Shown: positions 1-5,141 of the stretch, one piece after another
Position numbering within the stretch: position 1 is the first letter of the stretch
Layout of the letters: every line of letters begins with the position of its first letter
DNA from: an uncultured Oscillospiraceae bacterium
Lineage (GTDB): Bacteria > Bacillota > Clostridia > Oscillospirales > Oscillospiraceae
Assembly: GCA_934511545.1 (NCBI GenBank)
Contig: CAKSWM010000116.1
Location: 1-5,141 of the forward strand
DNA length: 5,141 bases
Direction of reading: 5' to 3'
Notes under the pieces: generated by a model
What the model was told of the DNA's origin: nothing
The model's input: only the letters and a program-made list of their open reading frames with translations
The model's database searches: none
Translations under genes and position numbers: made by a program

Positions 1-323
1 CTGACACGGCAAACCAAGCCCAGCTCCTTCATAAGCCGCTGGACAGTCTTGTGGTTCAAAGGCATATTTCGGCTGCGAAGTTCTGCTGTGATGCGGCGAT
101 GGCCATATCTTCCTTTGTTTTCATGGTAAATTGCCGTGATTTCTTGTTTCTCTGACTCGTACTTATACACCTGCTTCATCCGTTTCAGATGGTAGTAGAA
201 GGTTGCACGAGGCAGTTGAGCGATTGAGAGAAGAATGTTGGGTGCGTGTTTTTGCCTTAGCTTCTGAACTACCTGCGTTTTCTGCGCTGGCGTCGCTCGT
301 CTTCCAAAACCAAGGCTTGCAAG
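1..323 (-). CDS. IS3-family transposase OrfB, N-terminal part, cut by window edge
   Basis: OrfB carries the catalytic part of the transposase and is normally made as an OrfAB fusion. The frame is open from the TAA at 327-329 to the left edge, about 107 codons. It shows QKTQVVQKLRQKHAPNILLS, then PRATFYYHLKR, then the HTH_21-like segment YHENKGRYGHRRITAEL, and ends in KTVQRLMKELGLVCRV. These are standard N-terminal OrfB motifs; the DDE integrase core would follow beyond the edge. No ATG, GTG or TTG start with a ribosome-binding site is seen early in the frame, which fits expression only through frameshifting from OrfA. Because orfA is broken upstream, this copy could not be expressed as a normal fusion. 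The start given is the first codon in the -1 frame after the expected slip site. Confidence 0.85.
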
Positions 324-620
324 TTTTTAGGTATTCTACCTCCGCACGCAGACGCTGAACCTCTGCCAGCAGGTCATCTTCTACTTCTTTCGGCAGCTGC
401 TTTGCCGGACGGCCCTTGCTGCCGCGCCCGCACCGTTCGATGGCTAACCTTCCGTTCCTTCCTCCAGATAGATTCGCTCCCAATCTTGGATACGGTGATG
501 ATTACTTACCTCAAATTGACATGCTGTTTCTCTGTAACTAAGCTTTTCTTCCAACATTGTTTCTATCACGGTCTTTTTGAATTCTGCTGTATATCGTTTG
601 TTTGGAATTCCTTTTGGCAT
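269..620 (-). pseudogene. IS3-family transposase OrfA, two frameshifts
   Basis: OrfA is the DNA-binding partner of IS3-type transposase. The ATG at 620 is preferred (peptide MPKGIPNKRYTAEFKK) because GGGGTG lies 7 nt upstream; an in-frame ATG at 635 overlaps that site. The first segment carries the helix-turn-helix (LSYRETACQFEVSN...IQDWERIYLEEGTEG) and stops at TAG 444-446. Adding one T there restores LAIERCGRGSKGRPAK, continuing into the heptad-rich DDLLAEVQRLRAEVEYLK. A second break lies in the A-run 324-328. One extra A would give LKNLQALVLEDERRQ and a natural stop at 269-271. Each break is a one-base loss in a short homopolymer, so either the copy has decayed or the sequence has errors. 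Family assignment is firm; functionality is doubtful. Confidence 0.85.
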
Positions 621-626
621 AATAAA

Positions 627-681
627 GCACCCCATTTCTTAGTACAAGTATTTTATCATACTTGTCTAACAAATGGGGTGC
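627..681 (-). promoter_or_regulatory. IS leader hairpin sequestering the orfA ribosome-binding site
   Basis: Bases 627-651 and 658-681 are almost perfectly complementary: arms of 25 and 24 nt, one C-C mismatch (638/670), one extra base near 643, and a 6-nt loop. In a minus-strand RNA the 3' arm contains GGGGTG (633-628), the Shine-Dalgarno site of orfA, 7 nt before its ATG at 620. RNA entering from the upstream propeller gene would contain both arms and hide the site. RNA started at the -10-like TATGAT (660-655), at the top of the stem, would lack the 5' arm and leave the site free. Similar guards against read-through are known for IS10 and IS50. Here the function is inferred. The stem is followed by TTTATT on the minus strand, so it could also act as a weak terminator. 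Confidence 0.65.
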
Positions 682-687
682 GGTTCA
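663..687 (-). repeat. Terminal inverted repeat (left end) of the IS3-family element
   Basis: On the minus strand this 25-base segment begins TGAACCGCACCCC and ends GTTAGACA. It matches the look of IS3/IS150-group ends, which start with TG and often contain a GCACCCC...TTAGACA pattern (from memory of the family). It lies directly against the terminator hairpin at 688-703. The matching right-end repeat is outside the window, so the boundary is an inference. Confidence 0.65.
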
Positions 688-708
688 GAGCCCGTGAGGG
701 CTCCTTTT
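688..708. terminator. Terminator hairpin after the propeller gene, interrupted by the IS
   Basis: A perfect 6-bp stem GAGCCC/GGGCTC (688-693 with 698-703) encloses a 4-nt loop, 20 nt past the stop codon of the propeller gene. In the minus direction the stem is preceded by AAAAGG, as in bidirectional terminators. Where a U-tract would be expected, the IS end begins at 687. In the plus direction the stem is followed by CTTTT, so it may still work weakly for leftward-to-rightward transcription. Confidence 0.6.
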
Positions 709-722
709 GATATTATTATTAT

Positions 723-2522
723 TTAATACAGCCTTACTCCGTAGATCTGCTGGCCGCGTGTGCCGACGACGACCGTGGTGTGATAGCAGATGGGCGAAGC
801 CTCAATGTTGCTGCCGAGGTTTATCGCATCCAGCCGTGTTCCGGTCAGACCGTCTATCAGATACATATAGCCGCCGGTCGTGCAGTAGAGAAGATAGCCG
901 TTGCCGTTTTCGTCATATATATCGACCGGTGAGGACCAGCTGTACATGTCGGACTGGAACTCCCAGGCGATCTCTCCGGTGTCCTTGCGCAGAGCGGCAA
1001 GCTTGCCGCCGCTGCCGTTCGGGTTTCTGGCGATGGGGACAAAGATATAGTCGCTCAGAGCATTTTTGCCGAGAGCTATCGTGCCCTGAACGCCGCCGGA
1101 GGTACCGGAAACGGTATAGCAGTTATAATCCGTCTGCCAGACGATCTCGCCCGTCTGTGCGTCGATCTTCCAGACCGGGATCACCGCCGTGCCGCTTGCC
1201 GGGGCGCGCCAGCCGGCGTGGAAAGATGTGCTTATATATACGTAGGGATGGCCGTTTTCGAGCTCCAGAACGGGGGAGCAGTTGGTGTCGTCGAGCACGT
1301 TCTGCACCCAGTCGAGAGTCAGTGTGTTCAGGTCAAGGCACATGAGGATGCCGTCGTTCGTGGCCATTATGATATGGCCGCGCCATATAACGGCGCTGTC
1401 CTCCATGCCGAGATAGCGTCCGGGGCTGTTGTGGCCGTAATAGCGCCATTTGACGATGTTGGACGGAGAAACGGAAACGGTCCCGGCCTCGCTGTCGAAA
1501 ACAGTGTTCAGCTTCATGATATAGAGGATGCCGCTTTCGCCCGGATAGATGAGCTGGTCGGTTTCCGCGTCCACGAGCGGGGACCCGTCGAAGAACGAGA
1601 GGTTGCCGCGGAGATTGAAGCTGTCGTCGTTTCCGAAGGTATACATCGTCGAGCAGTCCATGAGATTTATGATGAACACGCGGCTCTTGCCGTTATAGCT
1701 GTCGTATCCGGAGCCGAGGTAGAGTATCGGATAGCCGCGCGGGTCCAGAGCGCCCGCGCCCTTGAAGGTATATCCGAGGTACAGCGCATCGCGCGTATAG
1801 CTGCCCGTGTACAGATCAAGGAAATATACATAGCCGCCCATGGTGGCATAGACGACCTCGCGCAGATCATCCGCGTCTTTGGCCCAGTCATACATGTTCA
1901 TCTTCTGGCGCAGCTCTTTCGGCCAGTTCATGACGAGGGGCTGGCCGACCCAGCCGCTGCCTGTCCAGGTCTCACCGTCGGGCGCCGTCAGCGCGGAGGT
2001 GGAGGTGACCCAGTAATCTCCGAAAATCTTTTCGTTCAGGCTCACCGTTCCGAAGCTTGCACCGTCGCGGAAGTTGTTGCCGCGGAAGGTGACGATGCCG
2101 TCAACACCGGTATAGTCGCTGCCGTATCCGAAGTCGATAGCATCCGGGAGAGTGTAGCTGTCTACGACATTGCCGTCCACCATTATGCCGGTGCTCTCTA
2201 TAAGCGTCCATGGTGCGGTGGAGTCAACGTAAGCCGGGTCAAAATCGGGCAGAGCCTCGACCGGCTCATCTGTCGGCACGGGTTCCTCGGAGGGCTCGGG
2301 TTCGGAAACCGGGGCCTGTGTGGGCTCGATGTGCTCCGGCACATCCTGTATGCCGCCGGGAACGGTCTGCGTGACGGAGGCGGAAGCTTCCTCCGGTATG
2401 GCGGAGGCGTTTTTATAGACCAAAAACGCCAGAACGAGTATCAGTATAAAGAGCGCGGCGGCGCCGAAGCTGCGCCCGGAGCGCGTCTTTTTTTTCTTTG
2501 CCGGAGGCTGTCTGCTCTGCAT
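723..2522 (-). CDS. Membrane-anchored PQQ-like beta-propeller protein
   Basis: Predicted extracytoplasmic propeller protein of 599 aa; its ligand or partner is unknown. The N-terminus is basic (AKKKKTRSGR, residues 8-17), followed by one hydrophobic segment at about 19-36, giving an anchor with the bulk outside. A Pro/Glu-rich linker (about 42-92) precedes the propeller (about 110-599). Blade-like repeats include YVYFLDLYTG, LMCLDLNTLTLDW, VWKIDAQTGEIVW, LAALRKDTGEIAWEF and YMYLIDGLTG; the D-x-x-TGEI-x-W pattern is typical of PQQ-like/BamB-type repeats. Such repeats are often structural and do not imply PQQ binding. Start: ATG at 2522 has GGTGGG 7 nt upstream; the longer in-frame GTG at 2534 lies inside that site and has none of its own. 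It has its own promoter, divergent from the MFS gene. No lipobox cysteine is seen. Fold confident, role unknown. Confidence 0.85.
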   Translation of the reverse strand: MQSRQPPAKKKKTRSGRSFGAAALFILILVLAFLVYKNASAIPEEASASVTQTVPGGIQDVPEHIEPTQAPVSEPEPSEEPVPTDEPVEALPDFDPAYVDSTAPWTLIESTGIMVDGNVVDSYTLPDAIDFGYGSDYTGVDGIVTFRGNNFRDGASFGTVSLNEKIFGDYWVTSTSALTAPDGETWTGSGWVGQPLVMNWPKELRQKMNMYDWAKDADDLREVVYATMGGYVYFLDLYTGSYTRDALYLGYTFKGAGALDPRGYPILYLGSGYDSYNGKSRVFIINLMDCSTMYTFGNDDSFNLRGNLSFFDGSPLVDAETDQLIYPGESGILYIMKLNTVFDSEAGTVSVSPSNIVKWRYYGHNSPGRYLGMEDSAVIWRGHIIMATNDGILMCLDLNTLTLDWVQNVLDDTNCSPVLELENGHPYVYISTSFHAGWRAPASGTAVIPVWKIDAQTGEIVWQTDYNCYTVSGTSGGVQGTIALGKNALSDYIFVPIARNPNGSGGKLAALRKDTGEIAWEFQSDMYSWSSPVDIYDENGNGYLLYCTTGGYMYLIDGLTGTRLDAINLGSNIEASPICYHTTVVVGTRGQQIYGVRLY

Positions 2523-2609
2523 GTTTGTACCCACCAGTCATATGTGATATTCCGCCGCCGGCCGGCAGGGGCAAAACCGTGTCTGACGCCGCTGACCGAC
2601 GGTAAAAAT

Positions 2610-2638
2610 ATTATATAGGCGATACCGCAAAAAAGCAA
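2610..2638 (-). promoter_or_regulatory. Promoter of the propeller gene
   Basis: On the minus strand TTGCTT (2638-2633) and a perfect TATAAT (2615-2610) are separated by 17 nt. Transcription would start near 2603, leaving about an 80-nt leader. That leader contains a direct repeat of CTGAC (2583-2587 and 2592-2596), flanking ACCGT/ACGGT arms, and the 10-bp palindrome GCCGGCCGGC (2557-2566). Confidence 0.7.
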
Positions 2639-2667
2639 GAAATATGTGTTTGTTCGACCTGCCTGCA

Positions 2668-2696
2668 TTGACGCGCGCCGAGAAAACTGATATATT
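2668..2696 (+). promoter_or_regulatory. Promoter of the MFS transporter gene
   Basis: TTGACG (2668-2673) and TATATT (2691-2696) are separated by exactly 17 nt, with an extended -10 TG at 2688-2689. Start of transcription would be near 2703, giving a short leader of about 35 nt before the ATG at 2738. It sits back to back with the minus-strand promoter at 2610-2638, about 30 bp apart, so one regulator could affect both. Confidence 0.75.
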
Positions 2697-2737
2697 TGTT
2701 TTCGTTTGATTAAAGTGTTTTCGGAGGCTTGCGTAAG

Positions 2738-3946
2738 ATGCCAAAACCCAAAAACGGCGCGCTGATGATATTTTTCGGCGCGCTGATGACGATGTTTCTC
2801 GGAGTTATCTATGCCTGGACGATGTTCAGAGTAGAAATAGCGAAGGTTTTTCCCGGCCTGACCGCCGCCCAGCTCTCGCTCAACTTTACGATCACGATGA
2901 TCTGTTTCTGCCTGGGTGGATTTCTCGGCGGCAGGCTCTCTGCAAAAAAGTCGCAGAGCGTAAGCGCGCGCGTTTCCGCGTTTATGCTGCTTGCCGGATT
3001 TATGGGAGTCTCGTTTATGGGCTCCGTGCCGCCGGGGGCGGCCCTCTCCGTCATGTACATATGCTATGGCGCACTGTCCGGCCTTGGTGTTGGCATCGGC
3101 TATAACGCCTGTATAAGCGCCGTGTCGCCGTGGTTTCCCGAAAAGCTGGGGCTGGTCTCCGGAGTTTTGCTTATGGGCTTCGGCTTCGGCAGTCTGCTGC
3201 TCGGCCTGCTGGCGCAGAGCCTTGCCGCGTCTATCGGCGTGTTCTGGGTGTTCAGAATATATGCCGCTGCAATATTCGCAGTGCTTTTCACCGGTTCCTT
3301 CTTTATCAGAAAACCGCCTGCCGCCCAGGGCAATAGAACGTGCGGGGACGGGCACAGCCTGACTCCCGGGCAGATGCTTTCCCGCCCGTCCTTCTGGGTG
3401 TACTTTCTGTGGAACACGGTCATGTCCTCCGCGGGGCAGCTCGTTATAAACAGTGCCTCCGGTATCGCGGTATTTTTCGGCGCGGCCGCTGGCTTTGGAC
3501 TCGTGGTGTCGATATTCAACGGTGCGGGACGTCCTCTGACAGGAGCCGTGATGGATAAGGCCGGCAGGAGCCGCGGCATGCTCATCATGAATATCTGCCT
3601 TATAGCCGCTGCGGCAATGCTTCTGGGCGCCGACGCTTCAGAAAATCGTGCGCTCGTCATCGGCGGAATGCTGATCGTCGGCGTCTGCTACGGCGGCGGT
3701 GTTACCATAAGTGCAAAGGTGATAAACGACCTTTACGGTCCGGAGCATTATGCCGTGAACTTCAGCCTGTCAAATTTCTGCGCGATCCCGGCGGCATTTA
3801 TCGGACCGCTTCTTTCCGGCGTGCTTCAGGACCGCGCCGGAGGGGCATACGGCAGCACCTTTATCATGCTGCTGATAATGGCCGTCATTGCACTGGCGGC
3901 GTTGTTTGTTCTGGAACGGCTCATAAAAAGAGAGGGCAGGGCCTGA
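2738..3946 (+). CDS. MFS transporter, oxalate/formate antiporter (OFA)-like
   Basis: A 402-aa integral membrane transporter with about 12 hydrophobic segments, normal length for the Major Facilitator Superfamily. OFA-like signatures: TM1 GVIYAWTMF (22-30), TM4 region GLGVGIGYN (115-123), then PWFPEKLGLVSGVLLMGFGFGS (131-152), which resembles the family's WFP-(K/R)-GLxxGxxxxGFGxG. The second half has the GRPLTGAVMDKAGR loop (264-277). The hydrophilic central loop is at about 191-215. I see no basic residue in the predicted TM8 or TM11 comparable to the Arg272/Lys355 pair of OxlT, so oxalate is unlikely; the substrate is probably another small carboxylate or is unknown. Start: ATG at 2738 has GGAGG 10 nt upstream; an in-frame TTG at 2729 sits one base after that site and is rejected. 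Single-gene unit with its own promoter and terminator. Confidence 0.88.
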   Translation: MPKPKNGALMIFFGALMTMFLGVIYAWTMFRVEIAKVFPGLTAAQLSLNFTITMICFCLGGFLGGRLSAKKSQSVSARVSAFMLLAGFMGVSFMGSVPPGAALSVMYICYGALSGLGVGIGYNACISAVSPWFPEKLGLVSGVLLMGFGFGSLLLGLLAQSLAASIGVFWVFRIYAAAIFAVLFTGSFFIRKPPAAQGNRTCGDGHSLTPGQMLSRPSFWVYFLWNTVMSSAGQLVINSASGIAVFFGAAAGFGLVVSIFNGAGRPLTGAVMDKAGRSRGMLIMNICLIAAAAMLLGADASENRALVIGGMLIVGVCYGGGVTISAKVINDLYGPEHYAVNFSLSNFCAIPAAFIGPLLSGVLQDRAGGAYGSTFIMLLIMAVIALAALFVLERLIKREGRA

Positions 3947-3952
3947 AAAAAG

Positions 3953-3989
3953 AAAATGGACGATGTGTTTTGACACACCGTCCATTTTT
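3953..3989. terminator. Bidirectional rho-independent terminator
   Basis: TGGACGATGTGT (3957-3968) pairs with ACACACCGTCCA (3973-3984) with one A-C mismatch and a 4-nt loop. A four-base A-run lies on the left and a five-base T-run on the right. It starts 6 nt after the MFS stop and ends 19 nt from the stop of the minus-strand ThyX-like gene, so it can end both convergent transcripts. Confidence 0.88.
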
Positions 3990-4008
3990 GCGCTTATGTG
4001 CTGTTATA

Positions 4009-4557
4009 TCATTCGCCGCGGTAATCGGCCAGTTCTTTCCGGAACTGCTCGGTCTTGTCAAAGCCGCAGCCGAACATCTCCGGGCAGAAGCCGCGGTAGA
4101 CACACTCGCGGACCATGCACCGGGCAAGCTCCGGCTCGCATTTTGCAACCTCGTCCTTGACGAGCTGCCAGGCCTGACGCGTCTCGGGGCTTGCGCTTGA
4201 GCAGAGCCTTTTGCGGCTTATATTTATAAGAGCCTGCGCGTCCGCCTCACACTCATGGGTAACAAACTCGCCCTGACCGAGTTGACTTCTGTCGACTCCC
4301 GTCCTGTCGGTGCGCTGGGTTTTGACGAAATGCTCGATGCCGACCTTGTGGCGCACAAAATGCACAGACACCCAGTAGGGGAGTGCGCCCCAGCGCCAGG
4401 AAAACTTGAGCTTGCGTATCGGCGAGTGTTCACATTTTATGAGCTTGAGCTTCCAGTCAGTGTCAGGATATTTGCCGGTACGTTTGCCGATGGTGTTCAT
4501 CGTCGCGTCCTTGACCTCCTGCCAGTTATCCTCGTGCTTGAACCATAATATTTCCAT
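4009..4557 (-). CDS. ThyX-like protein (FAD-dependent thymidylate synthase family, divergent)
   Basis: A 182-aa soluble protein. Its order of motifs resembles ThyX, which methylates dUMP using folate and FAD: CEHSPIRKLKFSW (42-54) matches the H-xSP-xxx-xxF region, VRHKVGIEHFVKTQRTDR (68-85) matches the RHR signature, and NISRKRLC (112-119) resembles A-R-x-x-LP. Differences from classical ThyX are clear: RHK replaces RHR, and the serine expected eight residues later is lysine followed by threonine. The C-terminal part has four cysteines spaced C-x4-C-x5-C-x5-C (147, 152, 158, 164) in CMVRECVYRGFCPEMFGC, which I do not know from classical ThyX. The protein is shorter than most bacterial ThyX enzymes. 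Start: ATG at 4557 has GAGGTG 6 nt upstream; an in-frame GTG at 4566 lies inside that site. Enzymatic activity is uncertain; it may be a diverged or phage-type relative. Confidence 0.6.
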   Translation of the reverse strand: MEILWFKHEDNWQEVKDATMNTIGKRTGKYPDTDWKLKLIKCEHSPIRKLKFSWRWGALPYWVSVHFVRHKVGIEHFVKTQRTDRTGVDRSQLGQGEFVTHECEADAQALINISRKRLCSSASPETRQAWQLVKDEVAKCEPELARCMVRECVYRGFCPEMFGCGFDKTEQFRKELADYRGE

Positions 4558-4587
4558 TTCCGACACCTCGATTTCGCAATTTATACT

Positions 4588-4617
4588 ATTATATCATACA
4601 TGAAGGAATGTATTCAA
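4588..4617 (-). promoter_or_regulatory. Promoter of the ThyX-like gene with an inverted repeat in the spacer
   Basis: On the minus strand TTGAAT (4617-4612) and a perfect TATAAT (4593-4588) are 18 nt apart, with an extended -10 TG one base before the -10 box. A perfect 6-bp inverted repeat ATACAT-6 nt-ATGTAT (4613-4608 and 4601-4596) overlaps the end of the -35 box and fills the spacer, a position where a repressor could bind. The operator role is only an inference. Confidence 0.7.
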
Positions 4618-4796
4618 TAGTTTTGTCGTTGCCACACCATTCATATTGTGCTAATATTCAAATCAGACATCCTACTAACGGGCGACAGGGGCAGACACGG
4701 CTTTAACTTTAACGCGCAGAAATGTGTCCATACAGCGTCAGACTATTGTCAACCAATGGTAAAATCGGTGAAAAAACAAAAAGGCTGCAAAAAAAT

Positions 4797-5141
4797 ATGA
4801 AGAGAAAACCGCATCTCACATCCGGGCGAAAGATAGTTTTGTACTTTCTTGGAGTCATTATGGCTGGCGCGATACTTCTGTCGCTGCCCATCTCTCGGAA
4901 TTCCGGCACGAGCCTGAGCTTTCTGGACGCACTGTTCACCGCAACGAGCGCAACCTGCGTCACGGGGCTGGTCGTTACGGATACGGCAGAGACCTTCAAC
5001 ACATTTGGGCGGATAGTTATCCTTCTAATGATACAGATCGGCGGTCTTGGCGTCGCCGTAATGGGCGTCGGCGTGACCGTGCTTGCAGGAAGACGCGCCG
5101 GACTGCGCGAGCGCGACCTTGTAAAGGAGTCATGGAATGTT
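4797..5141 (+). CDS. TrkH/KtrB-family potassium uptake protein, N-terminal part, cut by window edge
   Basis: The first 115 residues of the membrane channel subunit that takes up potassium together with a cytoplasmic TrkA/KtrA-type partner. TM1 covers about 12-31 and ends in LP (30-31). The first pore segment, SFLDALFTATSATCVTGLVV (41-60), holds the selectivity-filter residues TCVTG (53-57) with the conserved glycine. It is followed by DT (62-63) and the next membrane helix FGRIVILLMIQIGGLGV (70-86), whose IQIGGLG is a family hallmark. A full protein would be about 450 aa and continues past the right edge. The ATG is the first sensible start; the ribosome-binding site is weak (AAGG 12 nt upstream). 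Upstream bases show no recognisable c-di-AMP (ydaO-type) riboswitch, although genes of this class often have one. A ktrA/trkA partner downstream is expected but not visible. Confidence 0.9.
   Translation, partial: MKRKPHLTSGRKIVLYFLGVIMAGAILLSLPISRNSGTSLSFLDALFTATSATCVTGLVVTDTAETFNTFGRIVILLMIQIGGLGVAVMGVGVTVLAGRRAGLRERDLVKESWNV

Larger units (their letters stand above)
1..687 (-). mobile_element. IS3-family (IS150-group-like) insertion sequence, left part, cut by window edge
   Basis: Reading the minus strand from 687 down, the element starts with an IS3-type terminal repeat (TGAACCGCACCCC...). A leader hairpin follows, then orfA with a helix-turn-helix and leucine-zipper-like region, then orfB in the -1 frame. 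This is the usual order of IS3 elements, where OrfAB transposase is made by -1 frameshifting. The catalytic DDE domain and the right terminal repeat lie beyond position 1. Its base composition is more AT-rich than the neighbouring genes, which suggests acquisition. The orfA frame is broken twice, so this copy is probably inactive unless the breaks are sequencing errors. Family placement is from recognised protein motifs. The exact outer boundary at 687 is inferred from the TG start and resemblance to IS150-group ends, without the other end for comparison. Confidence 0.85.

Noticed and set aside
163..483. A continuous minus-strand frame overlapping orfA and orfB as an independent gene
   Set aside because: Its first two thirds are the middle of OrfA, and after the A-run at 324-328 it leaves both the OrfA and OrfB frames. 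It is a frameshift product, not a separate gene.
402..710. A 102-codon plus-strand frame over the IS
   Set aside because: It is antisense to orfA and runs through the IS end and hairpin; no motif or ribosome-binding site.
1218..2618. A 466-codon open frame on the plus strand
   Set aside because: It lies antisense to the propeller gene, has a low-complexity Val/Ala/Arg/Glu-rich composition, no ribosome-binding site and no recognisable motif. The opposite strand has clear propeller repeats, so this is a GC-bias shadow.
2441..3355. A 304-codon open frame on the minus strand
   Set aside because: It covers the antisense of the MFS gene and the divergent promoters, is rich in charged residues without family motifs, and would overlap the start of the propeller gene. 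Shadow of the real genes.
4746..4765. TTGTCA and TAAAAT as a promoter for the potassium uptake gene
   Set aside because: The two boxes are only 8 nt apart, too close for a sigma-A promoter, and no better pair with 16-18 nt spacing was found.
4618..4796. Possible c-di-AMP (ydaO-type) riboswitch before the potassium uptake gene
   Set aside because: The conserved core segments of that riboswitch are not visible, and no strong terminator-like structure precedes the ATG.

Overview
The window looks like chromosomal DNA from a high-GC, gut-type Clostridia (Oscillospiraceae/Ruminococcaceae-like). The inference rests on sigma-A-type promoters, Firmicutes-style Shine-Dalgarno sites, a membrane-anchored PQQ-like propeller with a Pro/Glu-rich linker, an OFA-type MFS transporter and a KtrB/TrkH-type potassium channel subunit. 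No marker gene is present, so the taxonomic call is only suggestive.

Layout. (1) 1-687, minus strand: left part of an IS3-family (IS150-group-like) insertion sequence cut by the window edge. Its IR starts at 687, orfA carries two apparent one-base losses, and orfB runs off the left edge. The IR and the region just upstream of orfA form a long hairpin that covers the orfA ribosome-binding site. (2) 688-708: hairpin of the terminator downstream of the next gene, apparently split from its U-tract by the IS. (3) 723-2522, minus: PQQ-like beta-propeller protein with one N-terminal membrane anchor. (4) 2523-2737: divergent intergenic region with two well-formed back-to-back promoters. (5) 2738-3946, plus: 12-TM MFS transporter of the oxalate/formate antiporter (OFA) type. 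(6) 3953-3989: strong bidirectional terminator between convergent genes. (7) 4009-4557, minus: small ThyX-like protein with a modified signature motif and an unusual C-terminal cysteine cluster, behind its own promoter. (8) 4558-4796: AT-rich intergenic region; apart from the promoter of the ThyX-like gene I see no gene, riboswitch or RNA in it. (9) 4797-5141, plus: N-terminal 115 residues of a TrkH/KtrB-family potassium uptake subunit, cut by the right edge.

The genes appear to be separate transcription units rather than one pathway. The propeller and the MFS gene are divergent and could share regulation, but nothing in the sequence proves a functional link. The most notable points are the ThyX-like protein with altered signature and Cys cluster, the IS leader hairpin that looks like a guard against read-through expression, the damaged frameshift signal of the IS, and the position of the IS inside a terminator. 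I did not find a clear multi-gene novel system.
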